A stretch of DNA of 64,000 nt from contig JAWPHD010000094.1 of the NCBI GenBank assembly GCA_037043455.1, positions 124,001 to 188,000 on the forward strand. The letters run 5' to 3'. The notes below the pieces were generated by a model. The model worked only from the letters and a program-made list of their open reading frames with translations, was not told the DNA's origin and did no database searches. The stretch is from Cyrtodaria siliqua (lineage: Eukaryota; Mollusca; Bivalvia; Adapedonta; Hiatellidae). The position numbers and the translations under genes are program-made. Positions 8,060 to 19,939 of this stretch are shown one piece after another (position 1 is the first letter of the stretch; each line of letters starts with the position of its first letter).

Positions 8060-10965
8060 TATATAGATATACACAACTCTGCATTTAGATGTACAACCTA
8101 TCTATGACCCTGATTTCATTGAAGAAACTATGTAGATACATCTACTCTGCATTTAGATGTACAACCTATCTGTGACCCTGGTTTCACTGAAGAAACTTTG
8201 TAGATATACACTACTTTGCATTTAGATGTACTACCTATCTATGACCACGGTTACATTGAAGAAACCATGTAGGTTTCATTGAAGAAACATTGTAACCACC
8301 CGCTAGCTACTTTGTATTTAGTTGTACTATCCATCTATATATGACTCTGGTTTCATTGAAGAAACCATGTAAATACACACTACTCTGCATTAGCATGTAC
8401 TACCTATTTATGACCCTGGTTTCATTGAAGAAACTATGTAGATACATCTACTCTGCATTTAGATGTACAACCTGTCTGTGACCCTGGTTTCATTGAAAAA
8501 AAACTATGAAGATACATCCACTCTGCATTTAGATGTACAACCAACATGTGACCCTGGTTTCATTGAATAAACTATGTAGATACATAACTCTGCATTTAGA
8601 TGTACAACCAACATGTGACCCTGGTTTCATTGAAGAAACTATGTAGATACACAACTCCGCATTAAGATGTACTACCTATCTGTGACCCTGGTTTCATTGA
8701 AGAAACTATGTAAATACATCTACTCTGCAGTTAGGTGTACAACCTACATGTGACCCTGGTTTCACTGAAGAATCTTTGTAGATACATCTACTCTGCAGAT
8801 AGATGTACAACCTACATATGACCATGGTTTCATTGAAGAAACCATGTAAATACACACTACTCTGCATTTGCATGTACTAACTATCTGTGACCCTGGTTTC
8901 ATTGAAGAAACTATGTAACTACTCGCTAGCTTCTTTGGATTTAGATGTACTATCCATCTATCTATGGCCCTGATTTCATTGAAGACACCATGTAAATACA
9001 CACTACTCTGCATTTGCATGTACTACCTATCTATGACCCTGGTTTCAATAGAAATAGACTTGTAGATACACCTACTCTGCATTTGGATGTAATACCTATC
9101 TATGACCCTGGTTTCATTGAAGAAACCATGTAGATACACACTGCTCTGCTTTTAGATGCACAACCTATCTATGACCCTGGTGTCATTGACGAAACCATAT
9201 AGATACACACTCTTTGCATTTAGATGTATAACCTATATGTGACCCTGGTTTCATTGAAGAAACCATGTAGATACACACGACTCTGTATTTAGATGTAGTA
9301 CCTATCTATGACCCTGGTTTTATTGAAGAAACTATGTAGATACACATACTCTGCATTTAGATGTACAACATATCTGTGACCCTGGATTCATTGAAGAAAC
9401 CATGCTAGCTACTTTGTATTTAGATGTAATTTCCATCTATATATGACCCTGGTTTCATTGAAGAAACCATGTAAATACATACGACTCTGCATTTAGATGT
9501 ACTACCTATCTGCGTCCCTGGTTTCATTGAAGAAACTATGTAGATACATCTACTCTGCATTTAGATGTACAACATATCTGTGACCCTGGTTTCATTGAAG
9601 AAACTATGTAGATACATACGACTCTGCATTTAGATGTACTACCTATCTGTGACCCTGGTTTCATTGAAGAACCATGTAGATACATCTACTCTGCATTTAG
9701 ATGTACTACCTATCTGTGACCCTGGGTTCATTGAAGAAACTATGTAGATACATCTACTCTGCAGTTAGATGTACAACCTACCTGTAACCCTGGTTTCATT
9801 CAAGAAACAATGTAACTACTCGCTAGCTACTTTGCATTTAGATGTACTATCCATCTGTCTATGACCCTAGTTTCATTGAAGAAACCATGTAGATACACAC
9901 CACTCTGCATTTGATTGTACTACCTATCTATGACACTGGTTTCATTGAAGAAACCATGTAAATACACACTACTCTGCATTTGAATGTAATACCTATCTAT
10001 GACCTTGGTTTCATTGAAGAAACCATGTAGATACACACTGCTCTGCTTTTAGATGCACAACCTATCTACGACTCTGGTGTCATTGAAGAAACCATATTGA
10101 TACACACTCTTTGCATTTAGATGTATAACCTATCTGTGACCCTGGTTTTATTGAAGAAACTATGTAGATACTCATATTCTGCATTTAGATGTGCAACCTA
10201 TCTGTGACCCTGGTTTCATTGAAGAAACCAAGTGATACACACTACTCTGCATTTAGATGTACAACCTATCTGTGACCCTGGTTTCATTGAAGGAACTTTG
10301 TAGATACATCTACTCTGCATTTAGATGTACAACCTATCTGTGACCCTGGTTTCACTGAAGAAACTATGTAGATACACACACTCTGCATTTAGATGTACAA
10401 CCTATCTGTGATCCTGGTTTCACTGAAGAAACAATGTAGATACACACTACTTTGCATTTAGATGTACTACCTATCTACGACCACGGTTACATTGAAGAAA
10501 CCTTGTAGGTTTCATTGAAGAAACCATGCTAGCTACTTTGTATTTTGACCCTGGTTTCATTGAAGAAACCATGTAAATACACACTACTCTGCATTTGCAT
10601 GTACTACCTCTCTATGACCCTGGTTTCATTGAAGAAACTATGTAGATACATCTACTCTGCATTTAGATGTACAACCTATCTGTGACCCTGGTTTCATTGA
10701 AGAAACCATGTAAATACACACTACTCTGCATTTGCATGTACTACCTATCTATGACCCTGGTTTCATTGAAGAAACTATGTAGATACATCTACTCTGCAGT
10801 TAGATGTACAACCTATCTGTGACCCTGGTTTCATTGAAGAAACTATGTAATTACTCCCTAGCTACTTTGTATTTAGATGTATTATCCATCTATATATGAC
10901 CCTGGTTTCATTGAAGAAACCATGTAAATACACACTACTCTGCATTTGCATGTACTACCTCTCAA
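8060..10965. repeat. Minisatellite array, unit about 68 bp, roughly 42 copies
   Basis: Degenerate tandem copies built around TCTGCATTTAGATGTACAAC ... TGACCCTGGTTTCATTGAAG ... AACTATGTAGATACA. Variant copies (GCTAGCTACTTTGTATTTAG type; GCATTTGCATGTACTACC type) recur at spaced intervals, suggesting block duplications. The array begins directly at the Polinton end. No gene is present; open frames on the minus strand here (for example 8762-9019) are repeat translations. Confidence 0.95.
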
Positions 10966-11560
10966 AGTACCCAATAGAGTCACCCATTTCTACAGTATAC
11001 CTTCCAAACTACCCACCAGAGTCACCCACTTCTACAGGGTACCTTCCAAACTACCCACCAGAGTCCCCCACTTCTACAGTGTACCTTGCAAACTATCCAC
11101 TTCTACAGTGTACCTTCCAAACTATCCACCAGAGTCCCCCACTTCTAAGTGTACCTTCCAAACTACCCACCAGTCACCCACTTCTACAGTGTAACTTCCA
11201 AACTATCAACCAGGGTCCCCACTTCTACAGTACCCACCAGTCACCTACTTCTACAGTGTACTTTCCAAACTACCCACCAGAGTACCTCACTTCTACAGGG
11301 TACCTTCCAAACTACCCACCAGAGTCACCCACTTCTACAGTGTACCTTCCAAAGTACCCACCAGAGTCACCTACTTATACAGTGTACCTTCTAAACTACC
11401 CACCGGTCACCCACTTCTACAGTGTACCTTCCAAACTACCCACCAGTCACCCACTTCTAAAGTGTACCTTCCAAACTACCCACCAGTGTCCTCCACTTCT
11501 ACAGTGTACCTTCCAAACTACCCAACAGAGTCACTCACTTCTACCTTCTAAAGTACTTGC
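10966..11560. repeat. Minisatellite array, unit about 42 bp, about 14 copies
   Basis: Copies of the type ACTACCCACCAGAGTCACCC / ACTTCTACAGTGTACCTTCC, joined to the previous array without a spacer at about 10965. All three plus-strand frames stay open for long distances (one for 243 codons) because the unit lacks stops. These are proline/threonine/tyrosine-rich repeat translations with no sign of a gene. Confidence 0.95.
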
Positions 11561-11659
11561 CTCGTTGAAGTATATACGCCCTCGTACCCTACCTGACAAA
11601 GTGCCCAACACATTATTGGCAGTATAAATGACTTGGTTTTTCTATTTCATAAACTGTGT

Positions 11660-11805
11660 TGCCTGTATGCCGAAAACGGGTGCTCTGGTACTATACAGGG
11701 TACTCTGGTACCATATTGGATTCTCTGGTACTATATAGGGTAGTCTGCTACCATTTAGGGCGCTCTGATACAATATTTGTTACACTCTGGTACCTATTCA
11801 TTCAG
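11660..11805. repeat. Short degenerate tandem repeat, unit about 22 bp
   Basis: Six or so copies around CTCTGGTACTATATAGGGTA. No coding content. Confidence 0.8.
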
Positions 11806-11854
11806 CTCGACTACCATAATGGCAGTACTACAAATGAATAAGAGAATCTTGAGG

Positions 11855-12055
11855 AGCGCTGTGGTCTAGTGGTAGAGCGTTGGACCCATGATCCAAAAGT
11901 CGTGGGTTCGATTCCCGTCATTGCCATATGCGTTGTGTCCCTGAGCAAGACACTTTATCTGCATTGCTTAGTACTAGTTCTACCCAAAGGATTCAAATAA
12001 GTTCATAGAGCTTTCGTTACAATCGATGTAAAATAAATAAGTTTAAACTAAACTA
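11855..12055 (+). mobile_element. tRNA-derived SINE
   Basis: The head (11857-11925) is tRNA-like, with an A box GGTCTAGTGGTAGAGCG and a B box GGGTTCGATTCCCG. The anticodon arm is TTGGA-CCCATGA-TCCAA. The acceptor stem does not pair and loop position 33 is C instead of T, so it is not a working tRNA. The body contains TGTGTCCCTGAGCAAGACAC, which resembles the conserved central domain of animal SINE superfamilies (MetaSINE-like; I am unsure of the exact name). The tail is A/T-rich (GTAAAATAAATAAGT). RNA polymerase III would be the expected transcriber. Confidence 0.8.
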
Positions 12056-12430
12056 ATAAGAGAATCTAATAGAATACATGGCATGCAAACTCTTCAAAAC
12101 TGCCACTGTTTATGAAACCATTACAATGACGCGCCTTTACGTCAACAAATATATATATAAGATTGACCTTGGACAAGAAATGCTTGTTTTTGTTCGTGAT
12201 ATTTGCAAAAATAAAAACAGTCCTCGAGGTACAATATACATAATCATTAAGATTGGATTTTATTGGTTATTATCTTACTTTAATCATCAGACGGTGACGT
12301 TACTGACTGGTCCTATCTACAAACGTACCCGGATTCGACGTGCTCAAAACCACTTAAAATAATGTTTTAGGTTTTAGATACTAATCTGTATTGACGTAGT
12401 TCATGAGGATTAAAGTCGTGCAAAGTAGAA
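12056..12430. other. No gene recognised
   Basis: A 94-codon frame at 12078-12362 has no recognisable domain, no consistent codon bias and no splice context. I see nothing else in this stretch. Confidence 0.5.
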
Positions 12431-13700
12431 AGTATTATGGTTAATGGAACGTGGTTTGGACTTGAACACAAACGCCCAAGAGGGCATGCATTGCTCTTCT
12501 TGCTATATGGAGTCTGTGGTGGGGAACACGACATCGATATGCACAACTAGGCTTTGTACTGATCACTCCTGCCAAGTTTCATTGAAATCCAGCCAGGGGT
12601 TCAGGAAAACTAGTATGGATAAAGTTTGTGTATTAGGGACCATAACTCTGTCAAAATCATTCAACCGGAACACGGCGATGACATGCGCAACTAGGCTGGC
12701 ACTGATCATCCCTGCAAAGTTTCGTTGAAATCCGGCCAGGGGTTCAGGAGAACTAGTCCGGACAAAGTTTATGTATTAAAACCTTAAAGATGAATGGCCA
12801 CCCTTTTTGTAGTATTATCAATTAACAAATTTAATTCTTAAACATCATATGAACATTTCTTGATAGTACCGGAGAGAAAAATATATTTAAAACCGCTACT
12901 AAGTTGTAGGTAAAAATAATATTTGCATGACGTAGATACAACTTTTACCACTGCGTGACTGCACGGGGAAATGAGGTAAATCTGAATTGTATAGCTGCAC
13001 AAATATTGCCAGATATTTGGTAAATACCTGTGGATTAATTTACCTGTTCAAAGTTTTCTACGTGATCAAATAAAATGTTATTCTCGCTTTTCACAGATAT
13101 TGCAATGTGTGAATTGTAAATATATATTGTTGCGCATTGATTTCGATTTAAATAAACCAAAACATGGCCGGGGAAGTTTAAGTGACATAACTTCGCCAAA
13201 AATCATTCAACCGTAACAAGGCAATGATATGCACAATAAGGCCTGGTACTGATCATCCCTAAAACATTTCGCTGAAATCCGGCCATGAGTTCAGAAGAAA
13301 GTAATCTCGACAAAGTTTGTATATTAAAACATTTAAAAGGCCATAACTCTGCCAAAAATCATTCAACTTGAACACGGCGATGGTATGCACAATTAAGCTT
13401 GATACTGATCAACTTTCCCAAGTTTCGTTGAAATCCGACCAGGGGTTCCAGAGAACTAGTCCAGACACAGTTTGAGTATTAAAACCTATAAAGGGCCATA
13501 ACTCCGCCAATAATCTTACAGCATGCAGCTGTTCTCTTTAAATTCAATTGTACTAATCCGCCCACGCTGCATAAAAACAGTATACATTTTGTAAACAAGA
13601 GGCCCACGATGGACTGTATCGCTCTACTACCTGTACACATTTGGTGGAGTTCAAGAGCAAAAACAAAGCTGCCATGCTCGCTCACTTGACGATCTTGGCA
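12431..13700 (+). repeat. Bivalve-type dispersed repeat in tandem units of about 155 bp
   Basis: Units share GGCCATAACTCTGCCAAAAA, TCATTCAACCGGAACACGGC, GGCTTGGTACTGATCATCCC and CCGGCCAGGGGTTCAGGAGA. They occupy 12440-12790 and 13160-13535, with about 370 bases of unrelated AT-rich sequence between. At 13596 a new copy starts (ACAAGAGGCCCACGATGG). The same family recurs at 42727-43550. It is non-coding and presumably an old non-autonomous element. Confidence 0.8.
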
Positions 13701-13739
13701 AACACATTGTCAAACAAGCTTATGACTTCATAAAAGAAT

Positions 13740-14440
13740 AAGATGATCACGTAGCTGATATGTTTAACGAGTGAGAAGGCAACAATATGCTCTAGAGTTT
13801 TACAGAGAATGCATGTGAGGGAGATTGGTCGGTAGTTTGCAGCGCTGGATTTGTCGCCGTTTTTGAATGCTGGAGCTTTTCCATATAGAGGTTAATTCTC
13901 CAGTTTTAAATGATTTGTAGGATAGGAGAAATCTCTTTACAAAGAGTTTTTAGAATAATGGGTTTCATTTGGTCTGGGCCTGCAGCTTTATGTTGGTTTA
14001 AATTTGATAATATTTTTTCTATTCCCTTGGGGATATTTTGATGTCAGGCATTCTACTGTGTGCCTTACATTCCTCTGGGATTTGTTGACCCTCGTCTCCT
14101 AAGTTCTGGAGTTTATTTTACTTAAGGACTTTAGGGATAGTGGTGACTTTGGGCTAAATACCGATTGAAACTGTTCGTTCATGCAGTATTGTCGCCTTCT
14201 TTACATCATCTTGGTGGCAGATGTTGTCCTTTTTTAGAGGAGCTACACTGATTGAGTCTTGTTTTGAGTGTTTTAGTAGAGTGTACAATTTCTTAGTGTT
14301 GGTTTGTTTGTGTTTTCTGTGTAATGTTACTATCTTGGTTTACATTCAGAATGCCTTCCAGATAGTTTTGTTATGTAAGTTTTGTTCTTTTGTTCCTCGT
14401 CTTTTGACCGGTTTCATGTACATGGTGGGGATCTCAACGG
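13740..14440 (-). pseudogene. LINE (CR1/Jockey-like) fragment, endonuclease-RT junction and start of reverse transcriptase
   Basis: On the minus strand, from high to low coordinates, the fragments are: SVAPLKKDNICHQDDVKKAT (about 14195-14254), NEQFQSVFSPKSPLSLKSL (about 14128-14184), LNQHKAAGPDQMKPIILKTL (about 13960-14019), a TGEL segment, and SSAANYRPISLTCILCKTLE (about 13786-13845). The order and motifs are those of the N-terminal part of non-LTR reverse transcriptases (KAxGPD; NYRPISL). Several frame changes and stops separate them and no catalytic FADD box is present. The fragment ends near 13740 against a bivalve repeat. Dead copy; clade assignment is tentative. Confidence 0.8.
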
Positions 14441-14454
14441 TTTCCATGTTATGA

Positions 14455-15795
14455 AACAGGGGCTATGTCCCCAGGGCCGACGCATGTTTGATGAATGGTT
14501 GTATACGTCTGTTCATGCCCAGTAAGTGTATATATGGTTATAGGGTGTGAATCTCAATAGTTTCAAAGTCAAGAACAAGGTGTGGGGATGGACCCGGGGT
14601 CGATGCTGGTTGGATGGATGGTTGCATCCCTCTGTTCATGCCTAGTTAGCGTATATATGGTTATAGGGTGGAGCTCTCAGCAGTTTCCAAGTTATGAGAG
14701 AGTTGGAATAGAACCCAGGGCCAATGCTGGTTGGATGGTTGTATTCGTCTGATTATGCCCATGTATATACATGGTTACAGGGCAGGGATTTCAGTGGTTT
14801 CCAAGAGTGGGAATGGACCCGGTGTAGATCCTGTTGGATGGATGGTTGTATCCGACTGTTCATGTCAAGTAAGTATATATCTGTGTCTAGGGTGGAGGAT
14901 CTCAACAGTTTCCAAGTTTTGATGCAAGGGTGAGAATAGACTCCAGGTCCGATACCGGCTGGATGGCTGTAACCGTCTGTTCATCCTCAGTAAGTGAATA
15001 CATCCAAGTCCGATACCGGCTGGATGGCTGTAACCGGCTGGATGGCTGTAACCAGCTGGATGGCTGTAACCGTCTGTTCATCCTCAGTAAGTGGATACAT
15101 CCAGGTCCGATACCGGCTGGATGGCTGTAACCGTCTGTTCATCCTCAGTAAGTGTATACATCTAGGTCCGATACCGGCTGGATGGCTGTAACCGTCTGTT
15201 CATCTTCAGTTAGTGTATACATCCAGGTCCGATACCGGCTGGATGGCTGTAACCGTCTGTTCATCCTAAGTGTATACATGTAATGGTTATTGGTTATAGC
15301 ATGGGGATCTCAATGGTTTCTAAGTTTTGAACCAGGGATTATTTCCCCAGGAGTGGGGATGGAGGCCGGAGCTGATGCTGGTTGGATTGTTGTATGCGTA
15401 TGTTCATACCCATTAAGTGTATATATTGTTACAGGTGATATAAACGGTTTCCAGTTATGACCAAGGGGTCAGAGATGGGGATGGACTTGGGATCAATGCT
15501 GGTTGGATGGTTGTATCTATCTGTTCATGCCCAGTAAGTGTATATATGGTGTAGGGTTCGTATTTCAACCGTTTCCAAGTTATGATCTAGGGGTTATGTC
15601 CACAGCAGTGGGATATACCCAATGGGCCGATACTGGTTGGATGGTTTTATCCATATGTTCATTACGTGTATATATAGGGTTATAGGGTGGGGATCTCAAC
15701 AGTTTCCAAGTTATGCCAAAGGGGCTTTTTCCCCATGAGGGACCCTAGGCCCGATGCTTGTTTTTTAATGGTTCTATCTGCCTGTTGATGCTCAG
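14455..15795. repeat. Minisatellite, unit about 150 bp, with an amplified 58-bp sub-unit at 14936-15270
   Basis: The long units share GGTTGGATGGATGGTTGTAT, CTGTTCATGCCCAGTAAGTG and GGGATCTCAACAGTTTCCAA. From 14936 a shortened unit (GTCCGATACCGGCTGGATGG / CTGTAACCGTCTGTTCATCC) is repeated about five times and is more uniform than its surroundings, so it expanded later. Short frames here are repeat translations. Confidence 0.9.
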
Positions 15796-16127
15796 TAAAT
15801 GTATAGCCGTGGTTTCAGAGAACATATTTTAAGGGTTTTCACCATATGTCAATGAAAAACATGTGTCAGTTTGAATAAACGTGATAGAGGACCATAAGAT
15901 TATGATACATGCGCAATATTATATTTCTAGCTTATGTAGTTTCAGTGGAGATTACATTTTTTTGAAGATGTTCTTTTACAAGTCTATATAAAACTGTGTA
16001 TCAACAATCTGGCCAAGTTCGGTAAAGATTGAATGAAAAATGTAGACTCTATCGTCTTATTGAGGCAAACGTTAACGGACGACGACAGACAACTCTTCCC
16101 ATAAGCTAAAAACGTGTGTATAAAGAG
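15796..16127. repeat. Tail of a bivalve dispersed repeat
   Basis: Contains GTAAAGATTGAATGAAAAAT, GTCTTATTGAGGCAAACGTT and AACGGACGACGACAGACAAC, the same 3' end type as at 44990-45060 and 56110-56190. Non-coding. Confidence 0.7.
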
Positions 16128-19100
16128 GTGTGGCTTGGATATCAAATGACTACGTCTACTAGTTCTAGTTAGGCAAACTGAGAATGGCGCTTGGATATCA
16201 ATGACTACGTCTTCTAGTTAGGCAAACTGAGGTGGAGCTTGGATATCAAAGACTACGTCTTCTAGTTAGGCAAACTGAGGTGTGGCTTGGATATCAATGA
16301 CTACGTCTTCTAGTTAGGCAAACTGAGGTGGGGCTTGGATATCAATGACTATGTCTTCTAGTTAGGCAAACTGGGAATGGGGCTTGGATATCAATGACTA
16401 CGTCTTCTAGTTAGGTAAACTGAGGTGGGGCTTGGATATCAATGACTACGTCTTCTAGTTAGGCAAACTGAGGTGGGGCTTTGATATCAATGACTACGTC
16501 TTCTAGTTAGGCAAACTGAGGTGGGGCTTGGATATCAATGACTGTCTTCTAGTTAGGCAAACTGAGGTGAGGCATGGATATCAATGACTGTCTTCTAGTT
16601 AGGCAAACTGAGGTGGGGCTAGGATATCGATGACTACGTCTTCTAGTTAGGCAAACTGAGGTGGGGCTTGGATATCAATGACTACGTCTTCTAGTTGGGG
16701 CTTGGATATCCATGACTACGTCTTCTAGTTAGGCAAACTGAGAATGGGGCTTGGATATCAATGACTAAGTCTAGTTTATGCCTGGATATCAATGACTACG
16801 TCTTCTAGTTAGGCAAACTGAGAATGGGGCTTGGATATCAATGACTACGTCTTCTAGTTAGGTAAACTGAGGTGGGGCTTGGATATCAATGACTATGTCT
16901 TCTAGTTGGGGCTTGGATATCAATGACTACGTCTTCTAGTTGGGGCTTGGATATCCATGACTACGTCTTCTAGTTAGGCAAACTGAGAATGGGGCTTGGA
17001 TATCAATGACTACGTCTTCTAGTTAGGCAAACTGAGGTGGGGCTTGGATATCAATGACTACGTCTTCTAATTAGGCAAACTGAGAATTGGGCTTCGATAT
17101 CAATGACTACGTCTTCTAGTTAGGCAAACTGAGAACGGGGCTTGGATATCAATGACTACGTCTTCTAGTTCTAGTTAGGCAAACTGAGAATGGGGCTTGG
17201 ATATCAATGACTACGTCTTCTAGTTAGGCAAACTGAGGTGTGGCTTGGATATCAATGACTACGTCTTCTAGTTAGGCAAACTGAGGATGGGGCTTGGATA
17301 TAAATGACTATGTCTTCTAGTTAGGCAAACTGAGAATGGGGCTTGGATATCAATGACTACGTCTTCTAGTTAGGCAAACTGAGGTGTGGCTTGGATATCA
17401 ATGACTACGTCTTCTAGTTAGGCAAACTCAGAATGGGGCTTGGATATCAATGACTATGTCTTCTAGTTAGGCAAACTGAGAATGGGGCTTGGATATCAAT
17501 GACTACGTCTTCTAGTTAGGCAAACTGAGGTGGGGCTTGGATATCAATGACTACGTCTTCTAGTTGGGGCTTGGATATCCATGACTACGTCTTCTAGTTA
17601 GGCAAACTGAGAATGGGGCTTGGATATCAATGACTGCGTCTAGTTTATGCTTGGATATCAATGACTACGTCTTCAAGTTAGGCAAACTGAGGTGGGGCTT
17701 GGATATCAATGACTACGTCTTCTAATTAGGCAAACTGAGAATGGGGCTTCGATATCAATGACTACGTCTTCTAGTTAGGCAAACTGAGGTGTGGCTTGGA
17801 TATCAATGACTACGTCTTCTAATTAGGCAAACTGAGAATTGGGCTTGGATATCAATGACTACGTCTTCTAGTTAGGCAAACTGAGAATGGGGCTTGGATA
17901 TCAATGACTACGTCTTCTAGTTCTAGTTAGGCAAACTGAGAATGGGGCTTGGATATCAATGACTACGTCTTCTAGTTAGGCAAACTGAGGTGTGGCTTGG
18001 ATATCAATGACTACGTCTTCTAGTTAGGCAAACTGAGGATGGGGCTTGGATATAAATGACTATGTCTTCTAGTTAGGCAAACTGAGAATGGGGCTTGGAT
18101 ATAAATGACTACGTCTTCTAGTTAGGCAAACTGAGGATGGGGCTTGGATATCAATGACTACGTCTTCTAGTTAGGCAAACTGAGAATGGGGCTTGGATAT
18201 CAATGACTACGTCTTCTAGTTAGGCAAACTGAGGTGGGGCTTGGATATCAATGACTACGTCTTCTAGTTAGGCAAACTGAGGTGGTGCTTGGATATCAAT
18301 GACTACGTCTTCTAGTTAGGCAAACTGAGGTGGGGCTTGGATATCAATGACTACGTCTTCTAGTTAGGCAAACTGAGGTGGGGCTTGGATATCAATGACT
18401 ACGTCTTCTAGTTAGGCAAACGGAGGTGGGGCTTGGATATCAATGACTACGTCTTCTAGTTAGGCAAACTGAGGTGGGGCTTGGATATCAATGACTACGT
18501 CTTCTAATTAGGCAAACTGAGAATTGGGCTTCGATATCAATGACTACGTCTTCTAGTTAGGCAAACTGAGAATGGGGCTTGGATATCAATGACTACGTCT
18601 TCTAGTTCTAGTTAGGCAAACTGAGAATGGGGCTTGGATATCAATGACTACGTCTTCTAGTTAGGCAAACTGAGGTGTGGCTTGGATATCAATGACTACG
18701 TCTTCTAGTTAGGCAAACTGAGGATGGGGCTTGGATATAAATGACTATGTCTTCTAGTTAGGCAAACTGAGAATGGGGCTTGGATATCAATGACTACGTC
18801 TTCTAGTTAGGCAAACTGAGGTGTGGCTTGGATATCAATGACTACGTCTTCTAGTTAGGCAAACTGAGAATGGGGCTTGGATATCAATGACTACGTCTTC
18901 TAGTTAGGCAAACTGAGGTGGGGCTTGGATATCAATGACTACGTCTTCTAGTTAGGCAAACTGAGGTGGGGCTTGGATATCAATGACTACGTCTTCTAGT
19001 TAGGCAAACTGAGGTGAGGCTTGGATATCAATGACTACGTCTTCTAGTTCTCGTTAGGCAAACTGGGGGGGGGGGGGGGGGGGGGGGGCGGGGGCTTGGA

Positions 19101-19392
19101 TATCAATGACTACGTCTTCTTGGGGGGGGGGCTTGGATATCAATGACTACGTCTTCTAGTTAGGCAAACTGAGGGGGGGGGGGGCTTGGATATCAATGAC
19201 TACGTCTTCTAGTTAGGCAAACTGAGGGGGGGGGGGGGGGGGGGGGGGTCTTGGATATCAATGACTACGTCTTCTAGTTAAGCAAACTGAGAATAGGGCT
19301 TGGATATCAATGACTACCGTCTTCTAGTTAGGCAAACTGAGAATGGGGCTTGGATATCAATGACTACGTCTTCTAGTTAGGCAAACTGAGAA
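16128..19392. repeat. Satellite-like array, unit about 47 bp, near 70 copies, with higher-order blocks and G runs
   Basis: The unit is GGGGCTTGGATATCAATGAC / TACGTCTTCTAGTTAGGCAA / ACTGAGAAT or ACTGAGGT. A marker variant with a doubled CTAGTTCTAGTTAGG occurs at 17161, 17913 and 18599. Similar neighbours follow each time (gaggtgtgg, then gaggatgg with TATAAATGAC), giving blocks of about 750 and 690 bp. Near the right end the GGGG of the unit is expanded to runs of 24, 10, 12 and 23 G. Confidence 0.95.
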
Positions 19393-19478
19393 TTTCAACA
19401 CTAGTCTTATGGTCGACATAACACAAGAATACACAGCATATTTTCCAAAAAAGCATTTTATTTTAAAGACTCAGAAAC

Positions 19479-19930
19479 GGGTGTGGCTAAAACGCAGACG
19501 CTTTCTGCAGACAAGTTAAACATATAGGGAAAACGCAGACAATATGGTTATATAGTGATATTGGAAAACGCAAACAACAAAGACAAATAGGCAATAGGTT
19601 AGATAAGTTATATACAGTAACAAATGTTAGTCTTGAATTTTTTTTAATTTATAAATGTTATATGTTGTCTGATGGATGATGTTTTATTTAAAATTTGATA
19701 AATTGATTTAAAAAGTAGTTGATTTTTTAAACGTATTTTTTTTTAATTTCTGACTTTGAAGCTGATAATGCATCACAGTTTGCTTAGTGTAATTTACTAA
19801 TTAAATTGTATTAAAGTTCAGTTGATTCCTTTAATTACATCTATGTATTATCACTATATAACCATATTGTCTGCGTTTTCCCTATATGTTTAACTTGTCT
19901 GCAGAAAGCGTCTGCGTTTTAGCCACACCC
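19479..19930. mobile_element. MULE-like MITE, 452 bp, with perfect 82-bp terminal inverted repeats
   Basis: The arms at 19479-19560 and 19849-19930 are identical in inverse orientation over all 82 bases I compared, beginning GGGTGTGGCTAAAACGCAGA. A 9-bp direct repeat, CTCAGAAAC, flanks the element (19470-19478 and 19931-19939). Long TIRs plus a 9-bp target duplication are typical of Mutator-like elements (family knowledge). The 288-base interior is AT-rich with no frame, so the element is non-autonomous. The motif AAAACGCAGAC is repeated inside each arm and could be a transposase binding site. Perfect arms and an intact duplication point to a recent insertion. Confidence 0.9.
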
Positions 19931-19939
19931 CTCAGAAAC

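Noticed and set aside
8060..10965. CRISPR-like repeat-spacer array
   Set aside because: The whole unit, not only a short repeat, is conserved and there are no unique spacers; the context is a eukaryotic minisatellite.
10896..11627. A 243-codon plus-strand frame, the longest in the window
   Set aside because: It is a translation of the 42-bp minisatellite; all three frames are open and the composition follows the repeat.
11857..11925. A functional tRNA (CAT anticodon)
   Set aside because: The acceptor stem does not pair, position 33 is not T, and the sequence runs into a SINE body.
12078..12362. A 94-codon frame (MACKLFKTATVYETI...)
   Set aside because: No domain, no homologous repeat in the window and no splice or start context.
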